Made by a program: the position numbers and the translations under genes
Assembly (NCBI GenBank): GCA_005883085.1
Contig: VBAY01000123.1
Span: 1 to 5,866, forward strand
Direction: 5' to 3'
DNA length: 5,866 nucleotides
From: Candidatus Bathyarchaeota archaeon
GTDB taxonomy: Archaea; Thermoproteota; Bathyarchaeia; 40CM-2-53-6
The notes under the pieces: model-generated
Told to the model about the DNA's origin: nothing
Databases searched by the model: none
What the model saw: only the letters and a program-made list of their open reading frames with translations
In this document: piece after piece, positions 5,171 to 5,866 of the stretch
Layout of the letters: each line of letters opens with the position of its first letter
Numbering within the stretch: the first letter of the stretch is position 1

Positions 5171-5181
5171 GGCGGACCGCC
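5171..5181. promoter_or_regulatory. GGCGG-A-CCGCC palindrome downstream of the TATA box
   Basis: A perfect 5-bp inverted repeat around one base lies between the TATA element and the start codon of the COG2403-type gene, just before its predicted transcription start. This is the classic place for an operator that blocks RNA polymerase recruitment. The one-base spacer argues for a DNA site and not an RNA hairpin. No second copy is seen in the window, so its role is speculative. Confidence 0.3.
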
Positions 5182-5196
5182 GACAAGCGGGTTCAG

Positions 5197-5866
5197 ATGA
5201 AACGAGTGATCATAGTTGGAGCTGCAGGCAGGGATTTCCATAACTTCAACATGGTCTTTCGGAACTCGCCTGATCACGAAGTAGTTGCGTTTACAGCGGC
5301 CCAGATCCCGGGAATAGAGGGAAGAACTTACCCACCCGAGCTTGCTGGGCCAAGATACCCGAAAGGAATTCCCATATTCGCGGAGAAAGAACTTCCTCGT
5401 CTGATCAAAGAAATGAAAGCGGACCTGGCGATACTGTCCTATAGCGACCTGTCCTACGGAGATGTGATGCATATTGGATCCTCTGCGCTGGCTGCAGGAG
5501 CGGATTTCCAGTTGCTCGGCCCGAGGAACACAATGCTTCGCTCAAGATTGCCAGTGGTCTCGGTTGGGGCGGTGCGGACCGGAGCTGGGAAGAGTACCGT
5601 CTCGAGAAAGATTTCTCTAACTCTTCGAGATGCTGGCAAGAAGGTCGTGGTAATCAGACATCCTATGCCCTATGGCGACCTCACTAAGGAAGGAGTTCAG
5701 AGATTCGCTTCGTTCGAAGACCTAGACAGGGCGGATTGCTCTATTGAAGAGAGGGAGGAGTATGAGCCGCACATTGAACACGGGTTTGTGGTCTACGCAG
5801 GCATAGACTACGAACAGATTCTACGATCCGCAGAGAAGGAAGCTGACATCATACTCTGGGATGGAG
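5197..5866 (+). CDS. COG2403-type P-loop GTPase, often annotated cyclic 2,3-diphosphoglycerate synthase (3' end outside window)
   Basis: The first 223 residues are visible and the frame is open to the window end; family members are about 440-460 residues, so roughly half is seen. The N-terminus is characteristic: VIIVGAAGRDFHNFN (4-18), a dinucleotide-type glycine loop, then QIPGIEGRTYPPELAGPRYP (36-55). LGPRNTML (107-114) precedes the P-loop region VGAVRTGAGKST (123-134), where K132 and S133 should bind nucleotide phosphate and Mg. Then come VVVIRHPMPYGDL (150-162), RFASFEDLDR (169-178), IEEREEYEPHI (183-193) and VVYAGIDYEQIL (198-209), ending with an IILWDG strand that is the start of a Walker B-like segment. 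Databases commonly label this family cyclic 2,3-DPG synthase or GTPase. I am sure of the family but not of the substrate, which to my knowledge is not settled for this branch. The start at ATG 5197 fits the family N-terminus; the preceding GCGGG is at best a weak SD. Confidence 0.85.
   Translation, partial: MKRVIIVGAAGRDFHNFNMVFRNSPDHEVVAFTAAQIPGIEGRTYPPELAGPRYPKGIPIFAEKELPRLIKEMKADLAILSYSDLSYGDVMHIGSSALAAGADFQLLGPRNTMLRSRLPVVSVGAVRTGAGKSTVSRKISLTLRDAGKKVVVIRHPMPYGDLTKEGVQRFASFEDLDRADCSIEEREEYEPHIEHGFVVYAGIDYEQILRSAEKEADIILWDG

Noticed and set aside
5167..5472. A 101-codon minus-strand open frame opposite the COG2403-type gene.
   Set aside because: The plus-strand frame from 5197 is an unmistakable family member and open to the window end, so the minus frame is a shadow.

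Overview
The window reads as a stretch of archaeal chromosome. The marker is a ribosomal protein eS25 gene, found in archaea of the TACK group and in eukaryotes but not in bacteria. It sits with a family B DNA polymerase of archaeal type (YGDTDS palm motif, KKxY, C-terminal PCNA-binding-like tail), an F420-0:glutamyl ligase of archaeal length, an archaeal-type OMP decarboxylase and TATA-like boxes a short distance upstream of start codons. A member of the Thermoproteota (Nitrososphaeria, Bathyarchaeia or a relative) fits best. The class cannot be fixed from this sequence alone.

Layout. Positions 1-4166 hold five tightly packed plus-strand genes: the 3' end of polB (cut by the window edge), cofE, an unrecognised 249-residue protein, a myo-inositol-1-phosphate synthase and pyrF. 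Their gaps are 7, 34 and 58 bases and then a 4-base overlap, so they are probably co-transcribed at least in part. A small minus-strand ribbon-helix-helix gene (4163-4330) meets pyrF tail to tail. It diverges from rps25e (plus, 4415-4744). rps25e in turn meets a minus-strand cyclophilin-like gene (4741-5127) tail to tail. That gene diverges, across a 69-base gap with one shared TATA element, from a COG2403-type P-loop GTPase that runs off the right edge. No intergenic stretch exceeds 300 bases. I see no tRNA, rRNA, CRISPR array or mobile element.

The genes are mostly housekeeping: DNA replication, coenzyme F420 maturation, inositol phosphate (probably for lipid head groups or solutes), pyrimidine synthesis and translation. 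They do not form one obvious pathway. The items most worth attention are: (1) the unrecognised protein, which is an internal tandem duplication of a ~100-residue domain; (2) the inositol-phosphate synthase, which differs from the family pattern at several active-site motif positions; (3) the 55-codon ribbon-helix-helix regulator beside a ribosomal protein gene; (4) two convergent gene pairs that overlap stop codons in the same CTAA tetranucleotide; and (5) frequent UUG starts. I found no convincing evidence of a defence or mobile system.
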